The notes below the pieces were generated by a model that did no database searches, had not been told where the DNA came from, and worked only from the letters and a program-made list of their open reading frames with translations. From assembly GCA_031278735.1 (NCBI GenBank), contig JAITJU010000102.1:1-8641 (forward strand): a DNA stretch of 8,641 nucleotides. The letters run 5' to 3'. Positions 1 through 6,567 of the stretch are shown here, piece after piece (within the stretch, counting starts at the first letter, position 1; each line of letters begins with the position of its first letter). The position numbers and the translations under genes were made by a program. Source of the stretch: Zoogloeaceae bacterium. Its GTDB lineage: Bacteria > Pseudomonadota > Gammaproteobacteria > Burkholderiales > Rhodocyclaceae.

Positions 1-617
1 TAGAAGAGCTTTCGGAAGATACGCCGGGAACCAGAGAGAGCATCGCCAGATTCTGTCCCAAAATTCCCAACCACAGCCATGACGAGTGCGGGGCGCTGTT
101 GCGCAAGGCGCTTCAATCCGGGGGTTTTCGGCAGGGTTTGCAGGAAACCCTGTCCGACCTCTATACGCCGCAGGAAATGGAGTACGCGCTGGTGCTCTCC
201 TCCCTGCGCGCGCGCGACCTGCCTGACAGATTGGCGCGCATGGACGCACAGGAATCCGCCTTTGTGGAGGCAATGATACCGGAAAGCACCACAGGGTTGG
301 CGGCAGCGAATTACACCGATTCGGCCAGCGACCGTCTGATACAGCTCCGCGCGAATTTGCTGGCGCAAATCCCGGAAAAGAAGGCGCTGGCCCGGTCGGA
401 AGCCTATCGCCAGAAAATGACAGGGATTTTCGAGACTTTCCTGTCACCGCAGGAAATGGAGAATATCTGGCGCTATACCGAATTTCAGGAGCAGCCAGAC
501 TGGGCGGCTAGACATGCCGCCATCGACAGGAAACGAAAGCAGGAAATCACGCGGGTCTCCGATCTGATCGCGCAGGCAGTCAAAACCGAGTTGAAGAACC
601 GGGAAAGCAACGAATGA
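1..617 (+). CDS. Hypothetical protein with internal duplication, 5'-truncated
   Basis: I do not recognise this protein. The frame is open from the left edge (first complete codon at 3) to TGA at 615-617, giving 204 residues. No ATG or GTG lies near the front, and the TTG at 99 lacks a convincing ribosome binding site, so the true start is probably outside the window. The product is hydrophilic and mostly helical, with no membrane segment in the visible part. Cysteines at visible residues 18 and 29 flank a His-rich stretch. The motif PQEME occurs twice, at residues 56-60 and 149-153, each preceded by an aromatic or hydrophobic run and followed 11-13 residues later by PD, which suggests two copies of a helical unit. 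The second copy (FLSPQEMENIW) loosely recalls the 'FTxxEL' pattern of DUF2059-type proteins, but this is too weak to assign. A secreted or periplasmic protein is possible if a signal peptide lies upstream. Confidence 0.75.
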   Translation, partial: EELSEDTPGTRESIARFCPKIPNHSHDECGALLRKALQSGGFRQGLQETLSDLYTPQEMEYALVLSSLRARDLPDRLARMDAQESAFVEAMIPESTTGLAAANYTDSASDRLIQLRANLLAQIPEKKALARSEAYRQKMTGIFETFLSPQEMENIWRYTEFQEQPDWAARHAAIDRKRKQEITRVSDLIAQAVKTELKNRESNE

Positions 618-688
618 GCGACAGGTATTCATGCGAAGTCGCTCAAAACGAATCAGGAAGGGGTTTCTTTCCCCTCCCCAATGGCTAC

Positions 689-724
689 GGTGGAGACCCC
701 GGCCTTCCGGCCGGGGTCTCCACC
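689..724. repeat. Perfect 16-bp inverted repeat (hairpin), possible REP-like element or terminator
   Basis: Arms at 689-704 (GGTGGAGACCCCGGCC) and 709-724 are perfect reverse complements around a TTCC loop, giving a very stable stem in either transcript. A smaller stem, AGGGG/CCCCT around a TTTCTTT loop, lies just upstream at 659-675. The large stem sits between the stop of the first gene at 617 and the likely trmB start at 773. It is not followed directly by a run of T on either strand (TTCGCGCC to the right, GTAGCCATT on the other strand), so a classical intrinsic terminator is not clear. Alternatives are an intergenic repeat of the REP type or an mRNA-stabilising or processing structure. 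Confidence 0.7.
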
Positions 725-757
725 TTCGCGCCTTTCTTACGGGCGGGGTTTCAAACC

Positions 758-761
758 GGAG
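758..761 (+). promoter_or_regulatory. Ribosome binding site deciding the trmB start
   Basis: GGAG lies 11 bases before the ATG at 773. The reading frame is open further back to an ATG at 614, but the translated extension shows no family similarity and crosses the inverted repeat. This site and the family length of about 238 residues favour 773. Confidence 0.55.
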
Positions 762-772
762 TTAGTTTTACG

Positions 773-1489
773 ATGAATGCGCCGAAAACGAGCCGCGCGC
801 CGGAACCCCGCGCGCACATCCGCAGTTTCGTCCGTCGCCAGGGGCATCTGTCCGGGGCGCAGGCGCGCTATCGGGACGCGATGATGCCGAAGATCGGCGC
901 GCCCTACGCGAAAAGGCTGCTCGACCTGGACGCGCTCTTTGGCCGCGCCGCGCCGAAGGTGCTCGAAATCGGCTGCGGCATGGGCGAGACGACCGCCCGC
1001 ATCGCCGCCGATCACCCGGAAAACGACTATCTGGGCGTGGAAGTGCACACGCCCGGCGTCGGCAGCCTGTGCAAACGGATTGCCGAAATGGGGCTTGCCA
1101 ATCTTCGCGTCATCCAGCACGACGCCGTGGAAGTCGCGCGCGACATGCTGCCGGAAGCCTCGCTTTCGGGCATCCATGTCTTTTTCCCCGACCCCTGGCC
1201 CAAGAAGCGCCACTGGAAGCGCCGCCTGATCCAGCCCGCCTTTGCCGCGCTGCTGGCCAGCCGCCTGAAACCCGGCGGCTATCTGCACTGCGCGACCGAC
1301 TGGGAGGAATACGCCGCCTGGATGCTGGAAGTCCTCGCCGCCGAACCCGGCCTTGTGAACACGGCCAGGGAGTACGCGCCCCGACCGGACTGGCGGCCCC
1401 TGACCAAATTCGAGCGGCGCGGCCTCAGGCTGGGGCACGGTGTGCGGGATCTGGTGTTCGCGCGCAAAACGTTTGGCTTGATGCCTTGA
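773..1489 (+). CDS. trmB: tRNA (guanine-N7-)-methyltransferase TrmB
   Basis: This enzyme transfers a methyl group from S-adenosylmethionine to N7 of guanine 46 in the variable loop of tRNAs, in the cytoplasm. The 238-residue product shows the class I methyltransferase core with the SAM-binding EIGCGMGE (residues 65-72) and the acidic GVEVH strand (88-92). It also shows the family signature FFPDPWPKKRH (137-147), the motif ATDWEEY (174-180), and the C-terminal TKFERRG (211-217), which corresponds to the family's TxxE tRNA/SAM site. The length matches E. coli TrmB. I chose the ATG at 773 because the conserved family N-terminus (RSFVRRQGHLSGAQ) begins shortly after it and a GGAG precedes it. The ATG at 614 in the same frame would add 53 residues without family support. 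rdgC follows after 24 bases on the same strand and may be co-transcribed. Confidence 0.95.
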   Translation: MNAPKTSRAPEPRAHIRSFVRRQGHLSGAQARYRDAMMPKIGAPYAKRLLDLDALFGRAAPKVLEIGCGMGETTARIAADHPENDYLGVEVHTPGVGSLCKRIAEMGLANLRVIQHDAVEVARDMLPEASLSGIHVFFPDPWPKKRHWKRRLIQPAFAALLASRLKPGGYLHCATDWEEYAAWMLEVLAAEPGLVNTAREYAPRPDWRPLTKFERRGLRLGHGVRDLVFARKTFGLMP

Positions 1490-1503
1490 TTTTTCTCACA
1501 CTC

Positions 1504-1507
1504 AGGA
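1504..1507 (+). promoter_or_regulatory. Ribosome binding site of rdgC
   Basis: AGGA lies six bases before the ATG at 1514. It supports this start, which also gives the conserved N-terminus MWFKNLQLYRL. Confidence 0.6.
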
Positions 1508-1513
1508 ATCGAC

Positions 1514-2425
1514 ATGTGGTTCAAAAACCTGCAACTTTATCGCCTGCCCGCGCCCTGGAATCTTGCTTTCCCTGATCTTGCCGAGCAGCTTGGCCGGGGC
1601 ATTTTTCACCCCTGCGGCAATCTGGAGGCGGCCAGTCGCGGCTGGACTCCGCCGCGCGCAACGGCGGACGATCTCGTGCACGTCGCGGGCGGGCAATGCC
1701 TGATAACGCTGATGACGGAAAGCCGTTTGTTGCCCGCCATGGTGATCCAACAGGAAACCTTGCTGCGCGCCGAAAAGATCGCCGCCGAACAGGGTTATCC
1801 GCCAGGGCGCAAGACGCTGCGCGATTTGAAGGAACAGGTGCGCGATGAGCTGCTGCCGCGCGCCTTTACCTGCCGCCGCAAGACTTCGGTGTGGATAGAC
1901 CGGGAACACGGATGGCTGGGCGTCGACGCGGCCAGTCTCGTCAAGGCGGAAGAAGCGCTGGAGCACCTGCGCCATTGTCTGGACGACCTGCCGCTGACGC
2001 TGACGCAGACGCGGATTTCGCCCGCGTCGGCAATGGCCGACTGGCTGGTGGAGGGCGATGCGCCCGCCGGATTCACCATAGACCGGGACTGTGAATTGAA
2101 AGCCGCACACGAGGAACGCGCCGCCGTGCGCTATGTGCGTCACCCCCTGAATGACGAGGCCGCCGATGAAATCCGCGCCCATATCGCCGCCGGTAAACTG
2201 CCCACCCGTCTGGCGCTGACCTGGAACGCGCGCGTCGCCTTCGTCCTCACGGAAAAAGGCGAATTGAAACGCCTGGAATTTCTCGACGTGCTGAAGGAAG
2301 AAACCGAACGGACGAGTGACGACGCCGACGCGGTTTTTGACGCCGAATTCGCCCTGATGTCCGGCGAATTTACCCGCTTTCTCCCGGACCTGATGAATGC
2401 GCTGGGCGGGCTATCCAATACTTGA
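1514..2425 (+). CDS. rdgC: Recombination-associated protein RdgC
   Basis: RdgC is a nucleoid-associated DNA-binding protein. In characterised homologues it forms a ring-shaped dimer around double-stranded DNA and restrains RecA-promoted strand exchange. The 303-residue product matches the family throughout. The N-terminus MWFKNLQLYRL is followed by FHPCGNLEAASRGW(T)PP near residues 32-48, then HVAGGQ, LLPAMVIQ, an LLPRAF segment near residue 116, WIDREHGWLGVDAAS, and the C-terminal LALTWNARVAFVLTEKGELK and FDAEFALMSGEF. Length equals that of E. coli RdgC (about 303), so the gene looks complete. It lies 24 bases after trmB, and its 3' end faces the rluF-like gene with only 18 bases between the two stops. 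No clear intrinsic terminator is visible in that gap, so convergent transcripts may overlap. Confidence 0.96.
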   Translation: MWFKNLQLYRLPAPWNLAFPDLAEQLGRGIFHPCGNLEAASRGWTPPRATADDLVHVAGGQCLITLMTESRLLPAMVIQQETLLRAEKIAAEQGYPPGRKTLRDLKEQVRDELLPRAFTCRRKTSVWIDREHGWLGVDAASLVKAEEALEHLRHCLDDLPLTLTQTRISPASAMADWLVEGDAPAGFTIDRDCELKAAHEERAAVRYVRHPLNDEAADEIRAHIAAGKLPTRLALTWNARVAFVLTEKGELKRLEFLDVLKEETERTSDDADAVFDAEFALMSGEFTRFLPDLMNALGGLSNT

Positions 2426-2443
2426 CGCCGGACGGCAGGCCGG

Positions 2444-3223
2444 TCAGAACCGCTCGTCCGCGCGCAGGTAGCGCCAGCGGCCAAGCGGGAGCCGACCGAG
2501 GCGGATTTGGCCGATGCGCACACGTTTCAAGCCCGTGACGGAAAGCCCCACCAGTTCGCACATGCGGCGGATCTGGCGTTTTTTGCCTTCGCGCAGAATG
2601 AAGCGCAACTGGTCGGCGTTCTGCCAGTCGACCTGCGCGGGCTTTAATTTTTCGCCATCCAGCGTCAGACCGTGGCGCAGGCGAGCGAGGCCATCAGCGG
2701 CAAGCTGGCCGGTGACGCGCACCAGATATTCTTTTTCCACGCCGGAATCCTCGCCTATCAACTGGCGCGCGATACGACCATCCTGGGTAAGCGCCAGCAG
2801 GCCGACGGAATCAATGTCGAGGCGACCGGCAGGCGCCAATCCTTTCAGGTGGCGCGGGTCAAAGTCCCGTTGTTCCGGGTGCTTCGCTTCCCGCCACTGG
2901 TTTTCCCGGCGAATCAGGACAATGGCGGGTTTATAGCCGGGTTCCGGTTGGCCGGAGACGAAGCCGACGGGTTTGTGCAGCAGGATGGTGACCTGTTGCG
3001 CCTGCGTCTGATTTGCCGCCGCATCCAGCGTGATGCAAGCGTCGGGAGCGGCGCGCGTCCCCAGTTCCGTAACCCGGACGCCATCAACAAACACCTGCCC
3101 GCGCTCAATGTAGCGGTCAGCCTCCCGGCGCGAACAAAGACCGCGTTCCGCAAGCAGTTTGGAGACGCGCGCGCCGACGACGGGGGAAGCGTTTTGTGCG
3201 GATTCAGCGCGATTTTTTTTCAT
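2444..3223 (-). CDS. rluF: RluF-like 23S rRNA pseudouridine synthase (RsuA/RluB/E/F family)
   Basis: This enzyme isomerises a uridine to pseudouridine in ribosomal RNA. In E. coli RluF the main target is U2604 of 23S rRNA. The 259-residue product has an N-terminal S4 RNA-binding domain (about 17-60) containing CSRREADRYIERGQVFVDG, nearly identical in pattern to E. coli RluF. The catalytic domain has GRLDIDS with the active-site aspartate at 136, EKEYLVRV (163-170) and GKKRQIRRMCE (213-223). Between the KPVG strand and GRLD lies an insertion (about 93-130) longer than in E. coli RluF, which I recall from betaproteobacterial members. Subfamily assignment, and so the target base, is inferred. 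The start at 3223 is preceded by GGAA seven bases upstream and lies inside the kinase gene, overlapping its end by 20 bases in another frame. Translational coupling to the kinase is therefore likely. Confidence 0.88.
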   Translation of the reverse strand: MKKNRAESAQNASPVVGARVSKLLAERGLCSRREADRYIERGQVFVDGVRVTELGTRAAPDACITLDAAANQTQAQQVTILLHKPVGFVSGQPEPGYKPAIVLIRRENQWREAKHPEQRDFDPRHLKGLAPAGRLDIDSVGLLALTQDGRIARQLIGEDSGVEKEYLVRVTGQLAADGLARLRHGLTLDGEKLKPAQVDWQNADQLRFILREGKKRQIRRMCELVGLSVTGLKRVRIGQIRLGRLPLGRWRYLRADERF

Positions 3224-5921
3224 GTGGTTTTTCCGGGTGTTTTTCCCACCATTGCCGCGCCAGGGTTTCCAGCAGCAGGTTGGGCGATACGGGTTTGTGC
3301 AGCACCGGCCAGGCGGCATTGGCGAAAGTGTCCAGTTGTTCGTGGGCGGCGTCGCCCGTGAGAATGACGCCGCAAATGGGACGTTTCATGCGGGTTTGCA
3401 GGATGTTCATGAAAATGAGGCCGTTGATTTTGCCGGGAATGCGGTAATCGACGATGAAAAAATCGGCGGCGGTAATTTCCGGATCGGCAAGGGCGCGTTC
3501 GCTGTCGCTGAAACAGCGAGTGCGAATGTTGTGGCTATCCAGCCAGATTTGCAACGCGGAAATGACGATCGGATCGTTTTCGATCAGGATGCACAGGCGG
3601 TTTGCCAGAACTTCAATATTATTGCGCGCGTCGGCGGAGGGTTCGTGATGCAGGGGCAGGTAATGCAGCCCGCCCGTATCCAGAGGGATGGCAAGCTCGA
3701 ACAGGCTGCCGCGGCCATAGCGGGATTTGCAGGTCAGGCCATAGCCCAGCAATCCGGTCATTCGGCGCACGATGGCCAACCCCAGTCCCAGGCCGCGTCC
3801 ACGGTCGCGCTGGGGATTGTCAGCCTGATAAAACTCTTCGTAGATATAGGGCAATTGCTCGGACTTGATGCCGATGCCGGTGTCCCAGACCTGAATCAGG
3901 AGAACGTTGCCGCGCAAACGCGCGCCGATGAGGACGCCGCCCATGTCGGTATAGCGGATGGCGTTACTGACCAGATTGCGCAAAATATTGGTGAGCAAGC
4001 CGTGATCCGTGAGAATGATGATCGGCTGCGCGAGCAGGAAAATCTTGAAGCGCAGGTTTTTCTTCATGGCCTGCGCGGCAAACTCGTTGTCGATGCGCTG
4101 AAAAATGCTGTACACCTCCACCGGCGCCAGTTGCGGCACAATCACGTCCGCGTCGAAACGGGAAATGTCCAGCAGCGCGTCCAGCAATTCACTCAAGGTT
4201 TTCGTGGCAAGCGTCATGTTCTGGATAATGGTGCGCTGGTCGTTGGACAGCCGGGTGCGCGCCAGCGCGGAGACGAAAAGATTGTTTGCCTGTAGCGGCT
4301 GGCGCAGGTCGTGGCTGGCAATGGCAAGAAAACGCGACTTGGCGACATTGGCTTCCTCGGCTTCGTGACGCGCCTTTTCCGCTTCCTGTTTGGCCTTGAG
4401 CAACTGGCTTTCCGTCTTGCGCTGTTCGGTGATGTCCATGAGCGTGCCGGAGATGATGACGGGGCGACCGCGCTCATCCCGTTCCACCACGCGGCACCGC
4501 GACAGCAGGGAACGCCAGCCGCCGGCCTTCGCGCGCATCTGGAATTCAATCTGGTGATAGGGCTTGTGGCTGTGCAGATAACTTCGCAGGGAAGCGCGAA
4601 TGCGACGCGCGTCCTCATCGGCGACATGCTTGCTCCAATTCGGTTGACGCAGCGGCGATTCGCCGTGGGCGTAACCCGTAAGCGCGTCGAAGTACGGATT
4701 GGCGAAAAATTCGCGCGTTTCCAGATTCCATATCCAGAAACCCTGTTCGGCACTTTCGATGATGTGCAGGTAGCGGCCGTTGCGCTCGCGCATGGACTGG
4801 GTGAAGCGGCGGCGCATTTCCAGCGCGACGAGCAGCAGCAGCATCAGGGCAAATCCGGTCATCTCGAATTTCATCCTGAACAGGTGATAGATATGAATGT
4901 CCCAGTCGTTGGCAACGTAGAGCAGCCGCCAGGGCGCTCCTTGCATATATTCATTGCAAACCTGCCATTTGTCCGCGTACAGGCAGCGATCCCGCTGGCG
5001 CGGAAAGGCCACGTGCGCCATGCTTTTGAGCGTTTCCGGCAGCAGGTCGCGCAGATATTGCACCTCGCGGGCCGCGTGAATTTCCTGGGATGTCAGCAAC
5101 ACCTGGTCTTCCTGGTTAACGATGTAATAGTGCCCGAGCGCGGGTTCCGGCAGATTCAGGAAACGCTTCAGGGTTTCCAGCGGAAAATCTGTCGCCACGA
5201 AAGCGCGATACTTGCCGTCCGCATCGTAGACCGGCGCGGCCAGGCTGGTTATGACCCTTTGCCCCGTCGGATCGAGACGAACATTCAGCCAGCGAACGGC
5301 ATGTTCGGGATTCAGGCGCGGCCCCATCTGCTCAAAATACAGACGATCAATGAATTTGTCGCGCCAGGGCGTCTGGCAGGGAAAATGCGCATTGACAGAA
5401 GACAGGCTGGCAAAACCCTGCAACGAGGCGTAATACACCCAGCCGACGCCAGGCATGATTTTCTGGACTTCCGTCATCAAGGGGGCGAGCGCCAGCGCCG
5501 AAGCCATCTCCCGCGCGCGCGCGCTGTGAAATTCCGGGATTTCCTGGTTTCCCAAAAGACAGCTTTGAGGCGCATTCGATGATTCCGGCGGACTGCCGGT
5601 GACAAACCCGTCGCCATCCGGCATGAGCAGCGCCAGTTCCCTGTGAGTTTCCTCGCGGCTGTCGCGCATCAGTTCGCGTTCCGCGCTCGCGCGCAGAATT
5701 TGGCTATTCGCAATCGCGTTCTGCAGGGCTAGATCGATGTCCGAGCGCATGTCTTGCAGGCGCAGCCGGATATCGGTCATGCCTTGATCCGCGCGCGCCA
5801 TCCAGATGACGCAAAACCCGATCACGGCGCACAGCAGCGCCGCGATATTGGCAAGAAACGGGCGAAAATGCGACCATTTTTTCGTTTTTCGCCGACGTCC
5901 GCCGTGTTGGCCTTTTCGCAT
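3204..5921 (-). CDS. Membrane-bound hybrid histidine kinase (Cache-like sensor, PAS, HisKA, HATPase, REC)
   Basis: This is a sensor kinase of 905 residues from the ATG at 5921. The order is: basic N-terminus; transmembrane helix about 21-41; periplasmic Cache-like domain about 43-350, with the typical strand PVYDADGKYRAFVATDFPL; second transmembrane helix about 352-369; PAS/PAC domain about 382-500; coiled-coil linker 500-528; HisKA with phospho-accepting His537 in ASHDLRQPLQ; and HATPase with N box (Asn653), DTGIGI (about 680) and GRGLGLGLAIV (708-718). A C-terminal receiver (about 774-888) has phospho-accepting Asp825 in VDYRIP, Thr855 and Lys876. The usual acidic pair at the receiver front reads Glu-Asn (IENDP). 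All kinase residues seem intact, so autophosphorylation and internal relay are plausible, but no HPt domain or DNA-binding regulator is nearby. An in-frame TTG at 5972 exists, but AAGGA before 5921 favours the ATG. The upstream neighbour is a hemerythrin, 54 bases away. The ligand is unknown. Confidence 0.93.
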   Translation of the reverse strand: MRKGQHGGRRRKTKKWSHFRPFLANIAALLCAVIGFCVIWMARADQGMTDIRLRLQDMRSDIDLALQNAIANSQILRASAERELMRDSREETHRELALLMPDGDGFVTGSPPESSNAPQSCLLGNQEIPEFHSARAREMASALALAPLMTEVQKIMPGVGWVYYASLQGFASLSSVNAHFPCQTPWRDKFIDRLYFEQMGPRLNPEHAVRWLNVRLDPTGQRVITSLAAPVYDADGKYRAFVATDFPLETLKRFLNLPEPALGHYYIVNQEDQVLLTSQEIHAAREVQYLRDLLPETLKSMAHVAFPRQRDRCLYADKWQVCNEYMQGAPWRLLYVANDWDIHIYHLFRMKFEMTGFALMLLLLVALEMRRRFTQSMRERNGRYLHIIESAEQGFWIWNLETREFFANPYFDALTGYAHGESPLRQPNWSKHVADEDARRIRASLRSYLHSHKPYHQIEFQMRAKAGGWRSLLSRCRVVERDERGRPVIISGTLMDITEQRKTESQLLKAKQEAEKARHEAEEANVAKSRFLAIASHDLRQPLQANNLFVSALARTRLSNDQRTIIQNMTLATKTLSELLDALLDISRFDADVIVPQLAPVEVYSIFQRIDNEFAAQAMKKNLRFKIFLLAQPIIILTDHGLLTNILRNLVSNAIRYTDMGGVLIGARLRGNVLLIQVWDTGIGIKSEQLPYIYEEFYQADNPQRDRGRGLGLGLAIVRRMTGLLGYGLTCKSRYGRGSLFELAIPLDTGGLHYLPLHHEPSADARNNIEVLANRLCILIENDPIVISALQIWLDSHNIRTRCFSDSERALADPEITAADFFIVDYRIPGKINGLIFMNILQTRMKRPICGVILTGDAAHEQLDTFANAAWPVLHKPVSPNLLLETLARQWWEKHPEKPHEKKSR

Positions 5922-5929
5922 GGGAGTTG

Positions 5930-5934
5930 TCCTT
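5930..5934 (-). promoter_or_regulatory. Ribosome binding site deciding the hybrid kinase start
   Basis: On the minus strand AAGGA lies eight bases before the ATG at 5921. The in-frame TTG at 5972 would overlap the region just after the hemerythrin stop and would add 17 basic residues without support. Confidence 0.6.
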
Positions 5935-5975
5935 GCCTTTTTCCGACACGGGATTTCCAAGACTCGGCGCAACCG

Positions 5976-6419
5976 CTAAATGTCTTGTGCTTCAAGGGCT
6001 GTCGGCGTATAGCCCGCCTGCCGCATATGTTGCGCCAGCGCCGCGTCCATGCTGACCGCGTGACGCTCGAACCAGCTTTCCAGCTCGCGCGCCGCCGTTT
6101 TGCCCAATGCCGAATGCCCGTTCTTGACCATGCAAAGGACGCTTCGCAGGGAAGCCAGCACACGCTGATGCTCGCCCACATGGCACAACAAGGGCGGAAA
6201 TCCGCTTTTTACCATCCAGAAATCCTCCTGGGCAAAATGCCGTTCCGAATGTCGCAACAGGGCTTCCATCGCCGCCGCCACCGCCGCGGTTTTGCTTTCC
6301 CTGTTCTCCGTTGCCGTCGCGGCTTCTGTTTCCGCCAGCAGACGCACCAGACGCGCGAACTCCTGATGCGTCGCGTCCATCAGCGGATACCCCAGGGCAT
6401 AGTGTTCTTTCCAGTGCAT
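5976..6419 (-). CDS. Bacteriohemerythrin (single-domain, di-iron oxygen-binding protein)
   Basis: The 147-residue product is a hemerythrin, a four-helix bundle that binds O2 at a non-haem di-iron centre. All seven expected ligands are visible with canonical spacing: His18 (DATHQEF), His61 and Glu65 (HFAQE), His80 and His84 (HVGEH), and His120 and Asp125 (HAVSMD). The N-terminal WKEHYALGYPLMD also fits the bacterial family. There is no signal peptide, so it is cytoplasmic. The ATG at 6419 lacks a good Shine-Dalgarno, and a TTATAA at 6435-6440 would place transcription very close to the start. It lies 54 bases before the hybrid kinase on the same strand, so an operon is likely. It could deliver, buffer or sense oxygen, NO or iron for the kinase pathway, but that link is inferred from position only. 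Confidence 0.92.
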   Translation of the reverse strand: MHWKEHYALGYPLMDATHQEFARLVRLLAETEAATATENRESKTAAVAAAMEALLRHSERHFAQEDFWMVKSGFPPLLCHVGEHQRVLASLRSVLCMVKNGHSALGKTAARELESWFERHAVSMDAALAQHMRQAGYTPTALEAQDI

Positions 6420-6567
6420 GAGAAGCGAAGGCGCTTATAAGAAATTCGTCAAAAATCAATTTAACACAAGCAATGCCGAATGGACGTGATTTTTGCGGGA
6501 TAAAATGCTAGTCTGGCGCGCCTATCTTGCAACAGGCCGCAAAAGCCGCATTCCAGATTGAGACGCC
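6420..6567. promoter_or_regulatory. Divergent intergenic region, likely promoters in both directions
   Basis: These 148 bases separate the leftward hemerythrin cluster from the rightward tsaC cluster and are AT-richer than the genes around them, especially 6437-6510. For the leftward genes TTATAA (6435-6440) is a possible -10 element. For the rightward genes TAAAAT (6501-6506) is a possible -10, with TGGACG (6481-6486) upstream but at a short spacing of 14. No clear operator palindrome is visible. Both promoter assignments are inferred from layout and weak matches. Confidence 0.35.

Noticed and set aside
79..276. Open frame starting at ATG 79
   Set aside because: It is Arg/Cys-rich and out of frame with the longer frame running from the left edge to 617, which has better composition and an internal repeat.
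737..1438. Minus-strand open frame of 233 codons opposite trmB
   Set aside because: The plus strand carries all TrmB motifs; the antisense product is low-complexity, rich in Gly, Arg and Ala.
2426..2443. Possible bidirectional terminator between rdgC and rluF
   Set aside because: The gap is 18 bases, with only short interrupted CCGG-type complementarity nearby and no T run.
5512..5524. Alternating CG tract, possible Z-DNA or slippage site
   Set aside because: It is only 13 bases long, lies inside the kinase coding region (Ala-Arg codons), and is common in high-GC genomes.
4311..5582. Long open frame (423 codons) on the plus strand, with another at 3159-4295
   Set aside because: Both lie antisense to the hybrid kinase, whose domains and catalytic motifs are complete. 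The antisense translations show no family motif and are explained by high GC and codon-position bias.
5992..6459. Minus-strand open frame of 155 codons overlapping the hemerythrin
   Set aside because: It is out of frame with the hemerythrin, which has all seven iron ligands; the alternative product is compositionally biased.
6446..6459. Possible FNR/Anr box (TCGTC-N4-ATCAA) upstream of the hemerythrin
   Set aside because: Only one half-site matches TTGAT-N4-ATCAA; the other matches two of five bases. That is expected by chance in an AT-rich spacer.
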